Positions 42,794 to 51,577 of a stretch of 64,000 nucleotides of DNA are shown in pieces. Each line of letters begins with the position of its first letter. Within the stretch, counting starts at the first letter, position 1. A model generated the notes under the pieces. The model saw nothing but the letters and a program-made list of their open reading frames with translations, was not told the DNA's origin and did not search any database. The translations under genes and the position numbers were made by a program. Source of the DNA: JAQWRV01 sp045564915 (GTDB lineage Bacteria > Pseudomonadota > Alphaproteobacteria > Rhodospirillales > Rhodospirillaceae); the NCBI GenBank assembly GCA_045564915.1, contig JBJLGL010000009.1, forward strand, positions 186,001-250,000, read 5' to 3'.

Positions 42794-43924
42794 CTAAAAT
42801 AAGTGGCCTGAACGCTTTGACTTGGTTTTTAGGTAAGACCAGTTGTACTGATTGGATGAAAATACATGAGGAACGCGCTCCTCAACCGCTATACCATGCC
42901 TTGCTAGGGCACCTACTTTGGCAGGGTTGTTCGTCAGTAAACGCACTTTGTCGATGCCGAGCCGGTTCAACATCTGCACCGCTGGCAGGTAGATGCGTTC
43001 ATCGTCATCGAAGCCAAGCTGTTCATTGGCGTCAACGGTGTCAAAGCCTTTTTCCTGTAGCTCGTATGCGCGCAGTTTGTTGACTAATCCTATACCTCTT
43101 CCCTCTTGCGCAAGATATAGAAGAACACCCGCACCCACGCTAGCAATAGCTTCGAGTGCACCACGCAGTTGATCACCGCAATCGCACTTAAGAGAGCCAA
43201 GCAAGTCACCAGTAAAGCATTCCGAATGCAAACGAGTCAGCACTGGAGCAGAGGTGTCTGGATCACCAATAATAATTGCTAAATGTTCAACACCCCCATC
43301 GCGCGGTCTAAAGGCAATAATCCGTGTGTTTTCAGAGCCCGCTAGGGGAACCTTTGCTTCGGAGATTGGCTCAAGACTGTATGCTTGGACGCGATCATAA
43401 GCTCGTATAGCCTGACCTGAAATGACAATGCGACTGTTTGCTTTGGCCCAACCAATCGGATCATCTGTTTCAATAGAAGCGGTCACAACAGAGGGCAAAA
43501 GGCGGGCAATTTTGGTTAAGCGGATTGCGATATTTTCAGGCGATTCAGTATCAACTAATTTGCTGATTACTCCCGTGGGAGGAACTGGCCCTTGATCCGC
43601 GTTAGGGTCAATCAGAGACAAAATATCCTGGGCAGCGAAGCCAGCGCTTTTATAGAGTACAATAGCTGGAGTGTTGGGCTCGGCCAGTCCCAGAATAGCT
43701 GCTCGGCGCCCTGTCACCGCGAGCTGAACAGGCCCAACCCCGGGTTGTGAAAAGAAGGGCAGGTGTCCAGCCCCTAGGGTTTCCGCTGGTCGCGCTAAAA
43801 TTGCTCCGGACTGCGCAGAAATAACAACAGCACTTCCGCGACGAATTTCAGCAACGGCCCTATCAACGGTCTCCAGCACTGCTAAAATCTCTGTGTCTGT
43901 TTCTGTCTTAATGTGTGTGCTCAT
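42794..43924 (-). CDS. ribA: GTP cyclohydrolase II
   Basis: Starts riboflavin synthesis from GTP. The longest frame begins at 44044, but its first 40 residues are not family-like; the ATG at 43922-43924 gives 376 residues. The C-terminal domain carries the zinc ligands in HSECFTGDLLGSLKCDCGDQL-type sequence (three cysteines) and LAQEGRGIGLVNKLRAYELQ. The N-terminal 170 residues resemble a degenerate RibB-like domain, as is frequent in Alphaproteobacteria. No FMN riboswitch is seen upstream. Confidence 0.92.
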   Translation of the reverse strand: MSTHIKTETDTEILAVLETVDRAVAEIRRGSAVVISAQSGAILARPAETLGAGHLPFFSQPGVGPVQLAVTGRRAAILGLAEPNTPAIVLYKSAGFAAQDILSLIDPNADQGPVPPTGVISKLVDTESPENIAIRLTKIARLLPSVVTASIETDDPIGWAKANSRIVISGQAIRAYDRVQAYSLEPISEAKVPLAGSENTRIIAFRPRDGGVEHLAIIIGDPDTSAPVLTRLHSECFTGDLLGSLKCDCGDQLRGALEAIASVGAGVLLYLAQEGRGIGLVNKLRAYELQEKGFDTVDANEQLGFDDDERIYLPAVQMLNRLGIDKVRLLTNNPAKVGALARHGIAVEERVPHVFSSNQYNWSYLKTKSKRSGHLF

Positions 43925-44100
43925 CTGCCTGTTATAGCTGGTTTTTCTGTTTCGTACAGAACGAGGGCAAGGGTAATGTATGAAGCTGATCCAAGTAGCC
44001 GACTGGATCAGCACCCATTGAGAGGCTGATAAATGTGGCACCATTGCCAGTTTTACTTAATATCCGCAGAGGATTAACCTAGCTTAATCAAAGGGTTCTT

Positions 44101-44793
44101 ATGGCTTCTGGTAAATCATTGCTTCTGATTCAAGGCGATCAAATGCTGCGGCGCGCTCTAGTCGATCACTTGGGCGGCCAAGGTGATTTTGAGACGATTG
44201 TCGAGTCAGAGGATGGGGCCTCTGGGGTCAGCCTAGCTAAAGCTAAGGTATTTGACATGATACTGCTAGACAGTGAATCGCCTGATATAGATGGGCGTGA
44301 TGTATGCGAGATTCTGCGTGATGCTGGTATCCAGGTACCCATTATTATGCTGATGCCGGCTAATTCCGAAGACGGCACAGCTGACGAATTAGATGCTGGC
44401 GCCAGTGACTATGTGAAAAAGCCATTTAGGATGGCTGTCCTTTTAGCCCGTGTGCGCGATCATTTGCGCCAACATATACAATCCGGAGATGTGATTGTTA
44501 AGATCGGTCCCTACAAATTTCAACCAGCTGCAAAGATACTCTTTGATGAAGAAACTGATAATAAGATCCGTCTTACGGAAAAAGAAAATGCTATCCTCAG
44601 ATTTTTCATCGATGTTGGCAATAAAACGGTATCACGAGAAAAGCTTCTCGATGAGGTATGGGGATATAACGCTGGCATCACTACTCATACGCTAGAGACA
44701 CACGTTTATCGGTTGCGTCAGAAGATCGAAGCCGACCCTTCAAATGCACAGATACTTATAACGGAGCCTGGGGGCTATCGGCTTAATCCCTAA
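44101..44793 (+). CDS. OmpR-type response regulator with a degenerate receiver
   Basis: A 230-residue protein: receiver domain at 1-120 and winged-helix DNA-binding domain at about 130-230 (KIRLTEKENAILRFF, THTLETHVYRLRQKIE, ITEPGGYRL). The phospho-acceptor aspartate (MILLDSESPD) and the lysine (YVKKPF) are kept, but the acidic metal-binding pair that normally follows strand 1 reads I-Q-G-D, and the switch threonine after strand 4 is replaced (IIMLMPA). Phosphorylation may therefore be weak or absent. There is no histidine kinase nearby. Confidence 0.9.
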   Translation: MASGKSLLLIQGDQMLRRALVDHLGGQGDFETIVESEDGASGVSLAKAKVFDMILLDSESPDIDGRDVCEILRDAGIQVPIIMLMPANSEDGTADELDAGASDYVKKPFRMAVLLARVRDHLRQHIQSGDVIVKIGPYKFQPAAKILFDEETDNKIRLTEKENAILRFFIDVGNKTVSREKLLDEVWGYNAGITTHTLETHVYRLRQKIEADPSNAQILITEPGGYRLNP

Positions 44794-44877
44794 AGAGGCG
44801 CCGAAAACATTTATTCCCAAAGCTAGGCTATGCGCAAAAGTGCCCATAAGTATATTCTTGGCACTACGCCAAAGGGC

Positions 44878-45336
44878 TTACCCGCGATTAGGCATATTAG
44901 AAAGTAAGTCGAGAAAATTACGGCGCAATTCAGCATTATGTAGGCGCCAGTAAGCACGAACAAGTTCTAGTGTTTCAGTCCGGCGCATCGGATCGTTGTC
45001 ATGCCCGGGGCGGGATTTTGGCAAACCTCTTCCTGTGCGTGCTTCAGGTGTGGTGCGGCCGGATGTGACTTCGTCACTGATGTCTTCAAAAAAATACGAG
45101 ATAGGGCAATCAAGCACGCATGAAATATCGAAAAGACGAGAGGCGCTGATCCGATTGTGGCCGCTCTCGTATTTCTGCACTTGCTGAAAAGTGACGCCAA
45201 TATCACCAGCCAATTGTTCTTGACTGATGCGCAATAAGGTGCGGCGCATCTTCACACGAAGGCCTACGTGTATATCAATAGGATCTGGAATTCCGAATCG
45301 AGCATTTACGGGCTCAACTGCGAGATTTTCTGCCAT
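44878..45336 (-). CDS. XRE-family transcriptional regulator
   Basis: A 152-residue regulator from the ATG at 45334-45336 (a longer TTG frame begins at 45363). The helix-turn-helix is at about 25-85: GLRVKMRRTLLRISQEQLA, then GVTFQQVQKYESGHNRISAS. The C-terminal part ends with a helix ELVRAYWRLHNAELRRNFLDLL. This is a common alphaproteobacterial type of regulator. It is divergent from hisB with 252 bases between the starts. Targets are unknown. Confidence 0.88.
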   Translation of the reverse strand: MAENLAVEPVNARFGIPDPIDIHVGLRVKMRRTLLRISQEQLAGDIGVTFQQVQKYESGHNRISASRLFDISCVLDCPISYFFEDISDEVTSGRTTPEARTGRGLPKSRPGHDNDPMRRTETLELVRAYWRLHNAELRRNFLDLLSNMPNRG

Positions 45337-45588
45337 AGAGTCCACTATCACCAATTCCACCAAGCATTTTTATTTCGTGGCTGAAGGCCTAGAGCACCAA
45401 CCACGAACTATTTTAGCTTCTCCAATCCCTGATGTCCTCTTTTAATGCGAAGTTATCCTCCGGGGCAGCGTGGGACGCGCGGGGTTACATTCTCCGTTAA
45501 TGTTTTCAGGGGTTATGTGTTCCCCATGTGGTGTTGTCTGGGTTGACCTGCTAAAAGGGCGTAAAATAAAGACCTAAGAGGCATCTCC

Positions 45589-46176
45589 ATGCGCCAGGCA
45601 TCTGTTAGCCGCACTACTAAAGAAACCACCATTTCAGTTACTATCAACCTAGATGGTACTGGCCACTATGCAGTCAATACTGGCATTGGCTTCCTTGACC
45701 ACATGCTGGAACAGCTCTCGCGTCACAGCCTCGTTGACCTTACAGTGGAGGCTAAGGGTGATCTGCATATAGACTTTCATCACACTACTGAAGATGTAGG
45801 TATCTGTGTGGGTGAGGCCCTAGCAGAGGCTCTTGGCGACCGGATGGGGATCACCCGCTTTGCATCTGCTGTAATACCAATGGATGAAACCTTGACAGAG
45901 GTTGCTCTCGATTTATCAAATCGCCCATATTTGATATGGGGTGTTTCTTTCTCCAAACCAAAGCTGGGCGAAATGGATACGGAGCTTTTTAAAGAATGGT
46001 TCCAGGCATTTGCACAGGCAGCGGGAGCAACATTACATGTGCAAAATAGATATGGAGAGAATAATCACCATATCGTTGAATCTTGTTATAAGGGTCTGGC
46101 TCTGTGTTTGAGGACTGCGATAGATATTGATCCACGCAAAGCGGATGCCATCCCATCAACCAAAGGTAAATTATAA
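45589..46176 (+). CDS. hisB: Imidazoleglycerol-phosphate dehydratase
   Basis: A 195-residue monofunctional enzyme of histidine synthesis. Metal-binding motifs are FLDHMLEQLSRHS, DFHHTTEDVGI and the C-terminal ENNHHIVES. It lacks the phosphatase domain fused in E. coli. It opens the his operon; GAGG lies 8 bases before the ATG. In many relatives hisB lies beside hslV; here hslVU is 44 kb away. Confidence 0.96.
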   Translation: MRQASVSRTTKETTISVTINLDGTGHYAVNTGIGFLDHMLEQLSRHSLVDLTVEAKGDLHIDFHHTTEDVGICVGEALAEALGDRMGITRFASAVIPMDETLTEVALDLSNRPYLIWGVSFSKPKLGEMDTELFKEWFQAFAQAAGATLHVQNRYGENNHHIVESCYKGLALCLRTAIDIDPRKADAIPSTKGKL

Positions 46177-46232
46177 CTCTATAAGCAATCCAGTGCGTTG
46201 TTATGCAATATGCTCCTGCGTGATCAGAGCCG

Positions 46233-46892
46233 ATGAAAATTGTTATTATTGATTATGGATCGGGCAATCTGCGATCCGTCGCCAAGGCGTTTGAAAGGGC
46301 TGCAGTTGAGTCAGGAATCTCTGCAACTGTTTCTGTTACGGATTCTGCAGCAGAGATTGCCACCTGTGACCGTATTGTGCTGCCAGGCGTCGGGGCGTTT
46401 TCGCACTGCAAGGCTGGGCTTGAGGCAGCCCCCGGCCTTGCTGAAACTTTGATCGATGTAGTGATCCGCAAGGGGCGACCTTTTTTTGGCATATGTGTTG
46501 GTATGCAACTGATGGCAGATATTGGATTGGAGCATGGTGAAACCGCTGGATTTGGCTGGATTTCTGGTGCGGTAGTATCGCTTTCTCCAAAAAACGATGC
46601 AGGGCCTGGTGGTTCGGGTCCGCGGATTCCGCACATGGGCTGGAACAAACTCGTAACTGAGCAGGAACACCCACTTTTTCATGGTCTGGGGGAGCGTGCC
46701 TATTTTTACTTCGTTCACAGTTATCATCTGGCTTGTGAGCAAGATGAGCAACGGCTAGCAACAGTTCATTACGGCCAAGCCGTAACAGCTGCAGTCGGCC
46801 GGGAAAATTTGTTTGGTACCCAGTTTCATCCAGAAAAGAGTCAGGCTACTGGTCTAAGACTGATATCCAACTTTATAAATTGGAAGCCTTAA
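46233..46892 (+). CDS. hisH: Imidazole glycerol phosphate synthase, glutaminase subunit
   Basis: A 219-residue class I glutaminase that supplies ammonia to HisF. The nucleophile is C88 in FGICVGMQ, and the FHPEKSQ motif carries the catalytic histidine and glutamate. The stop (46890-46892) is two bases before the hisA GTG. Part of the hisB-H-A-F-E operon. Confidence 0.96.
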   Translation: MKIVIIDYGSGNLRSVAKAFERAAVESGISATVSVTDSAAEIATCDRIVLPGVGAFSHCKAGLEAAPGLAETLIDVVIRKGRPFFGICVGMQLMADIGLEHGETAGFGWISGAVVSLSPKNDAGPGGSGPRIPHMGWNKLVTEQEHPLFHGLGERAYFYFVHSYHLACEQDEQRLATVHYGQAVTAAVGRENLFGTQFHPEKSQATGLRLISNFINWKP

Positions 46893-46894
46893 CT

Positions 46895-47635
46895 GTGGGT
46901 CAAGTCGTTCTCTATCCCGCTATAGATTTAAAAGATGGAAAGTGCGTTCGCTTAGCCCAAGGTGATATGGGGCGGGCTACAATTTTTAATGATGATCCCG
47001 CGGCTCAAGCAGAGGTTTTTTTGACTTCTGGCGCCCGTTGGATCCACGTAGTTGATCTAAACGGAGCCATTCAAGGCATGCCAGTTAATGTAGCGGCTGT
47101 TAAGGCCATCGTCGCGGCAGCTTCTTGTCCTATTCAATTGGGTGGTGGCATTCGTGATATAGCCATAGCTGAGCGTTGGATTGATGCTGGAGTATCCCGT
47201 ATAGTTCTTGGAACTGCTGCCATAAAAGATCCAGTTTTTGTCCGCGAAGCTTGTAACCAATTTCCTAACCGCGTAGCTGTAGGCATTGATGCCCGCGCCG
47301 GTCGTGTGGCTGTGGAAGGGTGGGCGGAAACATCTGATGTTACTGCGGATGATCTCGCCAAACGTTTTGAAGATGTGGGTGTTGCGGCCATCATTCACAC
47401 CGATATTGAGCGTGACGGACTAATGATTGGTCCTAATGTAGAGGCCTCTGCCGCCCTTGCAGATGCCGTTAGCATTCCAATTATTGTTTCAGGTGGTGTT
47501 TCCTCACTTGGGGACCTTGAGGTTATTAAGAGGCGGGCGGTCTCAGCACCAGGTCTTGCAGGAGTAATATCAGGCCGAGCTCTTTATGAAGGGCGGATTA
47601 ACCTTACTAGCGCATTGGCGTTACTAGCGGATTGA
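46895..47635 (+). CDS. hisA: ProFAR isomerase (HisA)
   Basis: A TIM-barrel isomerase of histidine synthesis, 246 residues from the GTG at 46895-46897. The first strand YPAIDLKDGKCVRLAQGD holds the catalytic aspartate, and the second half shows IIHTDIERDGL, with the other. The longer frame starts at a TTG inside hisH (46880); GGAAG 8 bases upstream of the GTG supports the shorter form. It is followed by hisF after 10 bases. Confidence 0.94.
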   Translation: MGQVVLYPAIDLKDGKCVRLAQGDMGRATIFNDDPAAQAEVFLTSGARWIHVVDLNGAIQGMPVNVAAVKAIVAAASCPIQLGGGIRDIAIAERWIDAGVSRIVLGTAAIKDPVFVREACNQFPNRVAVGIDARAGRVAVEGWAETSDVTADDLAKRFEDVGVAAIIHTDIERDGLMIGPNVEASAALADAVSIPIIVSGGVSSLGDLEVIKRRAVSAPGLAGVISGRALYEGRINLTSALALLAD

Positions 47636-47645
47636 AAGATATCTT

Positions 47646-48431
47646 ATGCTGACTGTTCGCATCATTCCTTGCCTCGACGTGAAAGACGGTCGCATCGTAA
47701 AGGGAGTAAATTTTGTTGGTTTGCGGGATGCGGGCGACCCTGTTGAGCAGGCAAAAGTGTATGGAGCAGCCGGAGCAGATGAATTATGTTTTCTGGACAT
47801 CACCGCCAGTCACGAAGATCGCGACACTTTCTATGATGTTGTTTCCCATACCGCAGAGCAATGCTTCATGCCAGTCACTGTTGGTGGTGGTGTGCGTACG
47901 GTAGAAGATATTCGCAAGCTATTACTTGCGGGGGCAGATAAGGTTTCGATTAATACGGCCGCCGTGTCCCGCCCGGACCTCGTCCGCGAAGCGTCAGAAA
48001 AATTTGGCAGTCAATGTATTGTTGTGGCCGTTGACCCCAAATGCGTTGGCCCGGATCGGTATGAAATTTTTACTCATGGCGGCCGCGTGCCGACAGGGAT
48101 TGATGCCATAGAATGGGCCCAGCGCATGGAGGCCTATGGCGCCGGAGAAATTCTTTTGACTTCAATGGATCGCGACGGCACCCGTGACGGTTATGATCTT
48201 CCTTTGACCCGCGCTGTTGCCGATCGTGTTAATATTCCAGTAATCGCCTCAGGTGGTGTCGGAACACTAGAACACATGGTAGATGGGGTCCTTAAAGGAC
48301 ATGCCACTGCCGTTCTTGCGGCTTCCATATTTCATTTTGGCGAATACTCTATTGGTGACGCAAAGGCTCACTTAGCGGCGGCTGGAATTCCAGTCCGGCC
48401 ACTTGAGCCCACGTCGAGGGAGGCGTTATGA
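47646..48431 (+). CDS. hisF: Imidazole glycerol phosphate synthase, cyclase subunit
   Basis: A 261-residue TIM barrel. Catalytic aspartates are in IIPCLDVKDGRIVKG (D11) and EILLTSMDRDGTRDGYD-type sequence. Phosphate-binding VGGGVRTVEDI and SGGVGTLEHM are visible. Pairs with HisH. Its stop overlaps the hisE start as ATGA. Confidence 0.97.
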   Translation: MLTVRIIPCLDVKDGRIVKGVNFVGLRDAGDPVEQAKVYGAAGADELCFLDITASHEDRDTFYDVVSHTAEQCFMPVTVGGGVRTVEDIRKLLLAGADKVSINTAAVSRPDLVREASEKFGSQCIVVAVDPKCVGPDRYEIFTHGGRVPTGIDAIEWAQRMEAYGAGEILLTSMDRDGTRDGYDLPLTRAVADRVNIPVIASGGVGTLEHMVDGVLKGHATAVLAASIFHFGEYSIGDAKAHLAAAGIPVRPLEPTSREAL

Positions 48432-48784
48432 GTAAGAAGAAAAACATAATCAACGCGGAAATTCTTGATCGGCTTTACGATCGTCTTATTAGTCGCAAAG
48501 ATGCGGACCCGGCCAATTCGTACACAGCAAGAATGTACAGTATGGGGGTTACCAAAATTGCCCAGAAATTGGGAGAGGAGGGTGTTGAAACGGCGATCGC
48601 GGCGGTAGCCCAAGGCAGGGATAGCTTGCTAGAAGAAAGCGCCGATCTACTTTACATGCTGCTTTTATTGTGGTCGGCAAAGGATGTGAAGCCCCACGAA
48701 GTATATGCGGTGTTGGATAACCGATTTGGCAAGTCAGGTATAAGGCAGCCCGACAATGGATCAGATGTGGGGGGTGACAAATGA
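48428..48784 (+). CDS. hisE: Phosphoribosyl-ATP pyrophosphatase
   Basis: A 118-residue MazG-like enzyme of the second step of histidine synthesis: ILDRLYDRLISRKDADPANSYTARM-type N-terminus, then KIAQKLGEEGVETAIAA with the metal-binding glutamates and ESADLLYMLLLLW. It is not fused to HisI, and no hisI is in the window. Overlaps hisF and the HIT gene by 4 bases each. Confidence 0.95.
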   Translation: MSKKKNIINAEILDRLYDRLISRKDADPANSYTARMYSMGVTKIAQKLGEEGVETAIAAVAQGRDSLLEESADLLYMLLLLWSAKDVKPHEVYAVLDNRFGKSGIRQPDNGSDVGGDK

Positions 48785-49140
48785 GCGTTTATGACGAATC
48801 CAATATATTCGCAAGAATTCTGCGCGGCGAAATCCCTTGTGCAAAAGTCTACGAAGATGAACACACTCTTGCCTTTGAAGATATTGCGCCTCAAGCCCCA
48901 GTCCACGTACAGGTAATTCCCAAAGGCCAATATATTTCCATGACCGATTTTGTTGAAAAAGCGACTGCTGAAGAAATTATTGCCCTGAATCGAGCTGTGA
49001 TTAAAGTAGTTAGAGCAAAAAATCTAACTGAGCGAGGATATCGTACTATTTCCAACTGCGGTGATGAGGGTGGACAGGAAATTCCTCACCTGCATGTACA
49101 TGTTTTCGGAGGCAAGTCATTGGGTCTGATGCTCAGCTAA
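48781..49140 (+). CDS. HIT-family (histidine triad) nucleotide-binding protein
   Basis: A 119-residue HINT-type hydrolase. The triad HLHVHV follows GQEIP near residue 102, and NIFARILRGEIPCAKVYED is the family start. Such proteins hydrolyse AMP-lysyl or other adenosine phosphoramidates. It ends the his operon, coupled to hisE by an ATGA overlap, an arrangement seen in other Alphaproteobacteria. Confidence 0.94.
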   Translation: MSVYDESNIFARILRGEIPCAKVYEDEHTLAFEDIAPQAPVHVQVIPKGQYISMTDFVEKATAEEIIALNRAVIKVVRAKNLTERGYRTISNCGDEGGQEIPHLHVHVFGGKSLGLMLS

Positions 49141-49151
49141 GAAAAACCTAC

Positions 49152-49772
49152 CTAGTTGATTGCGCAGGGATGCATTGCAGAGTTAGGTATGCACACGACT
49201 GATGTGGTCAGAAATGAAATCCCTTTATCAAGGGCTGCGGGATCAATGGCTGGCCCATCTTGCCCAAAAGGTTGTGTCCGCCAAACGCGGCTTAACACAT
49301 ACAGTGCTGCGGTGCCTTGGATAGCTTTAATATAATGGGTTTCCCCAAAGCCATTTGCGTTAACGTAGCGGCAGCCAAGAGTCCAGAATGCCGCTGGGTA
49401 TCCATTGTTGAGGCCAGACTGCAAAGGCCCCTCAATCACAGCCGTACAGCGGTTTCGATTTTGCCCTTGTGTCCTGCGCTGAATGGCATCTAACGGTAAG
49501 TCATTAAGATCGTGATAAACTTGAAGGATGATTTTGTCCTGCCAGATTTTGAGGCTCTGTTCATCTGGCAAGTATTCGACCACCTCAACCGCACCACCCT
49601 CTTTTATAAATTCCCTCCACCCCGTTGGAAAAAGAGGCATGACCAAGCGCTCAGCCATCAGCGGCTTCGGCGAAGGAGCTGATTGGGCCAGAGATTTAGT
49701 GGTAATTTGGTTTGCTGCTAGAGCGACACTCATTAGTGAAAAAAACGCACAGGCCTTAGTTAAATACCCCAT
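49152..49772 (-). CDS. Secreted protein of unknown function
   Basis: A 206-residue protein with a signal peptide (MGYLTKACAFFSLMSVALAA). The mature part contains TGWREFIKEGGAVEVVEYLPDEQS, RCTAVIEGPLQSGLNNGYPAAFWTLGCRYV and a C-terminal VCIPNSAMHPCAIN. Four cysteines in the mature part could form two disulfides. I know no function. It converges on the his operon with 11 bases between and is divergent from the UbiD-like gene. Confidence 0.72.
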   Translation of the reverse strand: MGYLTKACAFFSLMSVALAANQITTKSLAQSAPSPKPLMAERLVMPLFPTGWREFIKEGGAVEVVEYLPDEQSLKIWQDKIILQVYHDLNDLPLDAIQRRTQGQNRNRCTAVIEGPLQSGLNNGYPAAFWTLGCRYVNANGFGETHYIKAIQGTAALYVLSRVWRTQPFGQDGPAIDPAALDKGISFLTTSVVCIPNSAMHPCAIN

Positions 49773-49936
49773 GCTAGATCCCCCTCAAGGCAAGTTATGG
49801 CGCACTATTTGCCCGCCGATTGGATACCTTAGGGGCAACTTCTAAACATCACTCGACTCTAAGCCGGAGCACCCCTAAAACTAAGATTCTCAATGCGTTT
49901 AAGTGCAACATTATAACAGACTGAGAGTCCCATTAT

Positions 49937-51445
49937 ATGGATGCCAATGAGCCTATAAATCAATCTGATTTATCCAATGTTGCATCAACAGGTCCTTACG
50001 ATTCCTTAAGAGACTTTATTGTGGCGCTGGAATCCCATGGCTACCTCGTGCGGATTCCAGAGATTGATCAAGACCAGTATGAAGCAACAGCGCTTGCATA
50101 CCGGCTGATTGATCGCAAAGGCTATAACACCGCACCTGCCATGTTGTTTGATAGGGTTAAGGTTGATGGCGAGTGGTTAGATGGGCCTGTTCTAAGCAAT
50201 CCATACGGACCTTGGCAGGCTGAGGCGCTTGGCTTGGGTGTTGAAAACATCACTGATGATTATATTGCTATGTATCGGCAAGCGATGGAAAAGGTTGAGG
50301 CCATCTGCAAACGTGGCGTGCCTAAGATTGACCCAAATGTGATCGATAACACTATGTCACCGTGTAAAGAAAATGTGCAACACGGAGATGAGGTTAACAT
50401 TCTAAAGTTTCCATGGCTCAAAACCAATCCTGCGGACGGGGGGCGTTATATAAACTCAGGTTCCGTTATTATTGAGGACTCTGAGTTGGGCCGCAACGTT
50501 GGCACATACCGCTGTCAGGTCAAGGGGCGAAACAAGATTGGCGTTAACCCTGAACCCTTTCAGCACGGCTGGAATATGCTCATGAACGCCAAGAAACGGG
50601 GCGAGAAATCCGTTAAAGCCGCTGTGGTGGTGGGGGCCGACCCGCTCGTCTTTGCCATGAGCAGCTCTAAGGTAGCACAGTCTGGGCAAGATGAGCTGGC
50701 TATTGCCGGTGGGTTTCGAGGGAAAGCAGTAGATGTTGTTAGGTGTGAGACCAGCGATATTTTGGTGCCTGCTCATGCGGAAATTATTATCGAGGGTGAA
50801 ATTCCACTTGACTGCGATCTTGAAGAGGAGGGCCCATTCGGCGAAATGTATGGCTACCTCGGTCTAAAGAAGGAAGAAAACTTTTTTATGAACATCCAAG
50901 CGGTAACCCACCGTAATAAGCCCTGGGTTATCAACAATTATACTGGTGTGATGCGCGGCGCCCTGACTTCGCCCATGTCCGCGACCGCCCAAATCCGCTA
51001 TAAGATGATGGTTCCCGGCCTACAAGCCATGCACATACCAACTGATGCTACGGGCTATACAATTATCAGCATTGATAAAAAGCAGGCTGGTGCAGGCATC
51101 GCTGCAGGACATATTGTGGCCGGCAGCTTCAATATCGCTAAGGTGGTTATTGTCGTAGACAAAGATGTTGATGTTTTGAATTGGACTGATGTTTTAGCTG
51201 CAGTCGGTTCCCGGTGGCAACCACATCCGGGAACGCAGATCATACCGCAGATCACAGGAATGAGATTAGATCCCAGTCAGTCTGTGCGCGGTATGACTAG
51301 CAAAGTAGTAATTGATGCCACTCGCCAGTTACCTGAGGAGGGTGGCCCTGAGTCTTATCCGCCGCTTAACCGTAGCCTGTTGCAAGATATGTGTCCGGAA
51401 GCTTTCGATCTAGTTGATTCCAAGTGGGATGACTACGGTATATAG
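49937..51445 (+). CDS. UbiD family decarboxylase
   Basis: A 502-residue enzyme of the prenylated-FMN UbiD family. It shows LRDFIVALESHGYLVRIPEI at the start, then KENVQHGDEVNILKFPW, IEDSELGRNVGTYRCQVKG, AEIIIEGEIPLD and EGPFGEMYGYLG, the last carrying active-site acids. It is divergent enough that ubiquinone synthesis is not assured; aromatic acid decarboxylation is equally likely. No UbiX (cofactor synthesis) is in the window. The monooxygenase gene 132 bases downstream on the same strand suggests joint action on an aromatic acid. Confidence 0.9.
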   Translation: MDANEPINQSDLSNVASTGPYDSLRDFIVALESHGYLVRIPEIDQDQYEATALAYRLIDRKGYNTAPAMLFDRVKVDGEWLDGPVLSNPYGPWQAEALGLGVENITDDYIAMYRQAMEKVEAICKRGVPKIDPNVIDNTMSPCKENVQHGDEVNILKFPWLKTNPADGGRYINSGSVIIEDSELGRNVGTYRCQVKGRNKIGVNPEPFQHGWNMLMNAKKRGEKSVKAAVVVGADPLVFAMSSSKVAQSGQDELAIAGGFRGKAVDVVRCETSDILVPAHAEIIIEGEIPLDCDLEEEGPFGEMYGYLGLKKEENFFMNIQAVTHRNKPWVINNYTGVMRGALTSPMSATAQIRYKMMVPGLQAMHIPTDATGYTIISIDKKQAGAGIAAGHIVAGSFNIAKVVIVVDKDVDVLNWTDVLAAVGSRWQPHPGTQIIPQITGMRLDPSQSVRGMTSKVVIDATRQLPEEGGPESYPPLNRSLLQDMCPEAFDLVDSKWDDYGI

Positions 51446-51577
51446 ACCGGCTAACATATTAAATGTTCGCAGCATTTTATCTTCTGATCGATTTAGAACC
51501 GTGGAGACTTTTCCCCAAAAGAGGCCTTTTGAAGACTTCTTGCATTTTGATAAAGGCTTATTAGAGGTGAGGAAAAG

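Noticed and set aside
43925..44100. Possible FMN riboswitch before ribA
   Set aside because: The conserved RFN blocks are not seen in this short leader on the minus strand.
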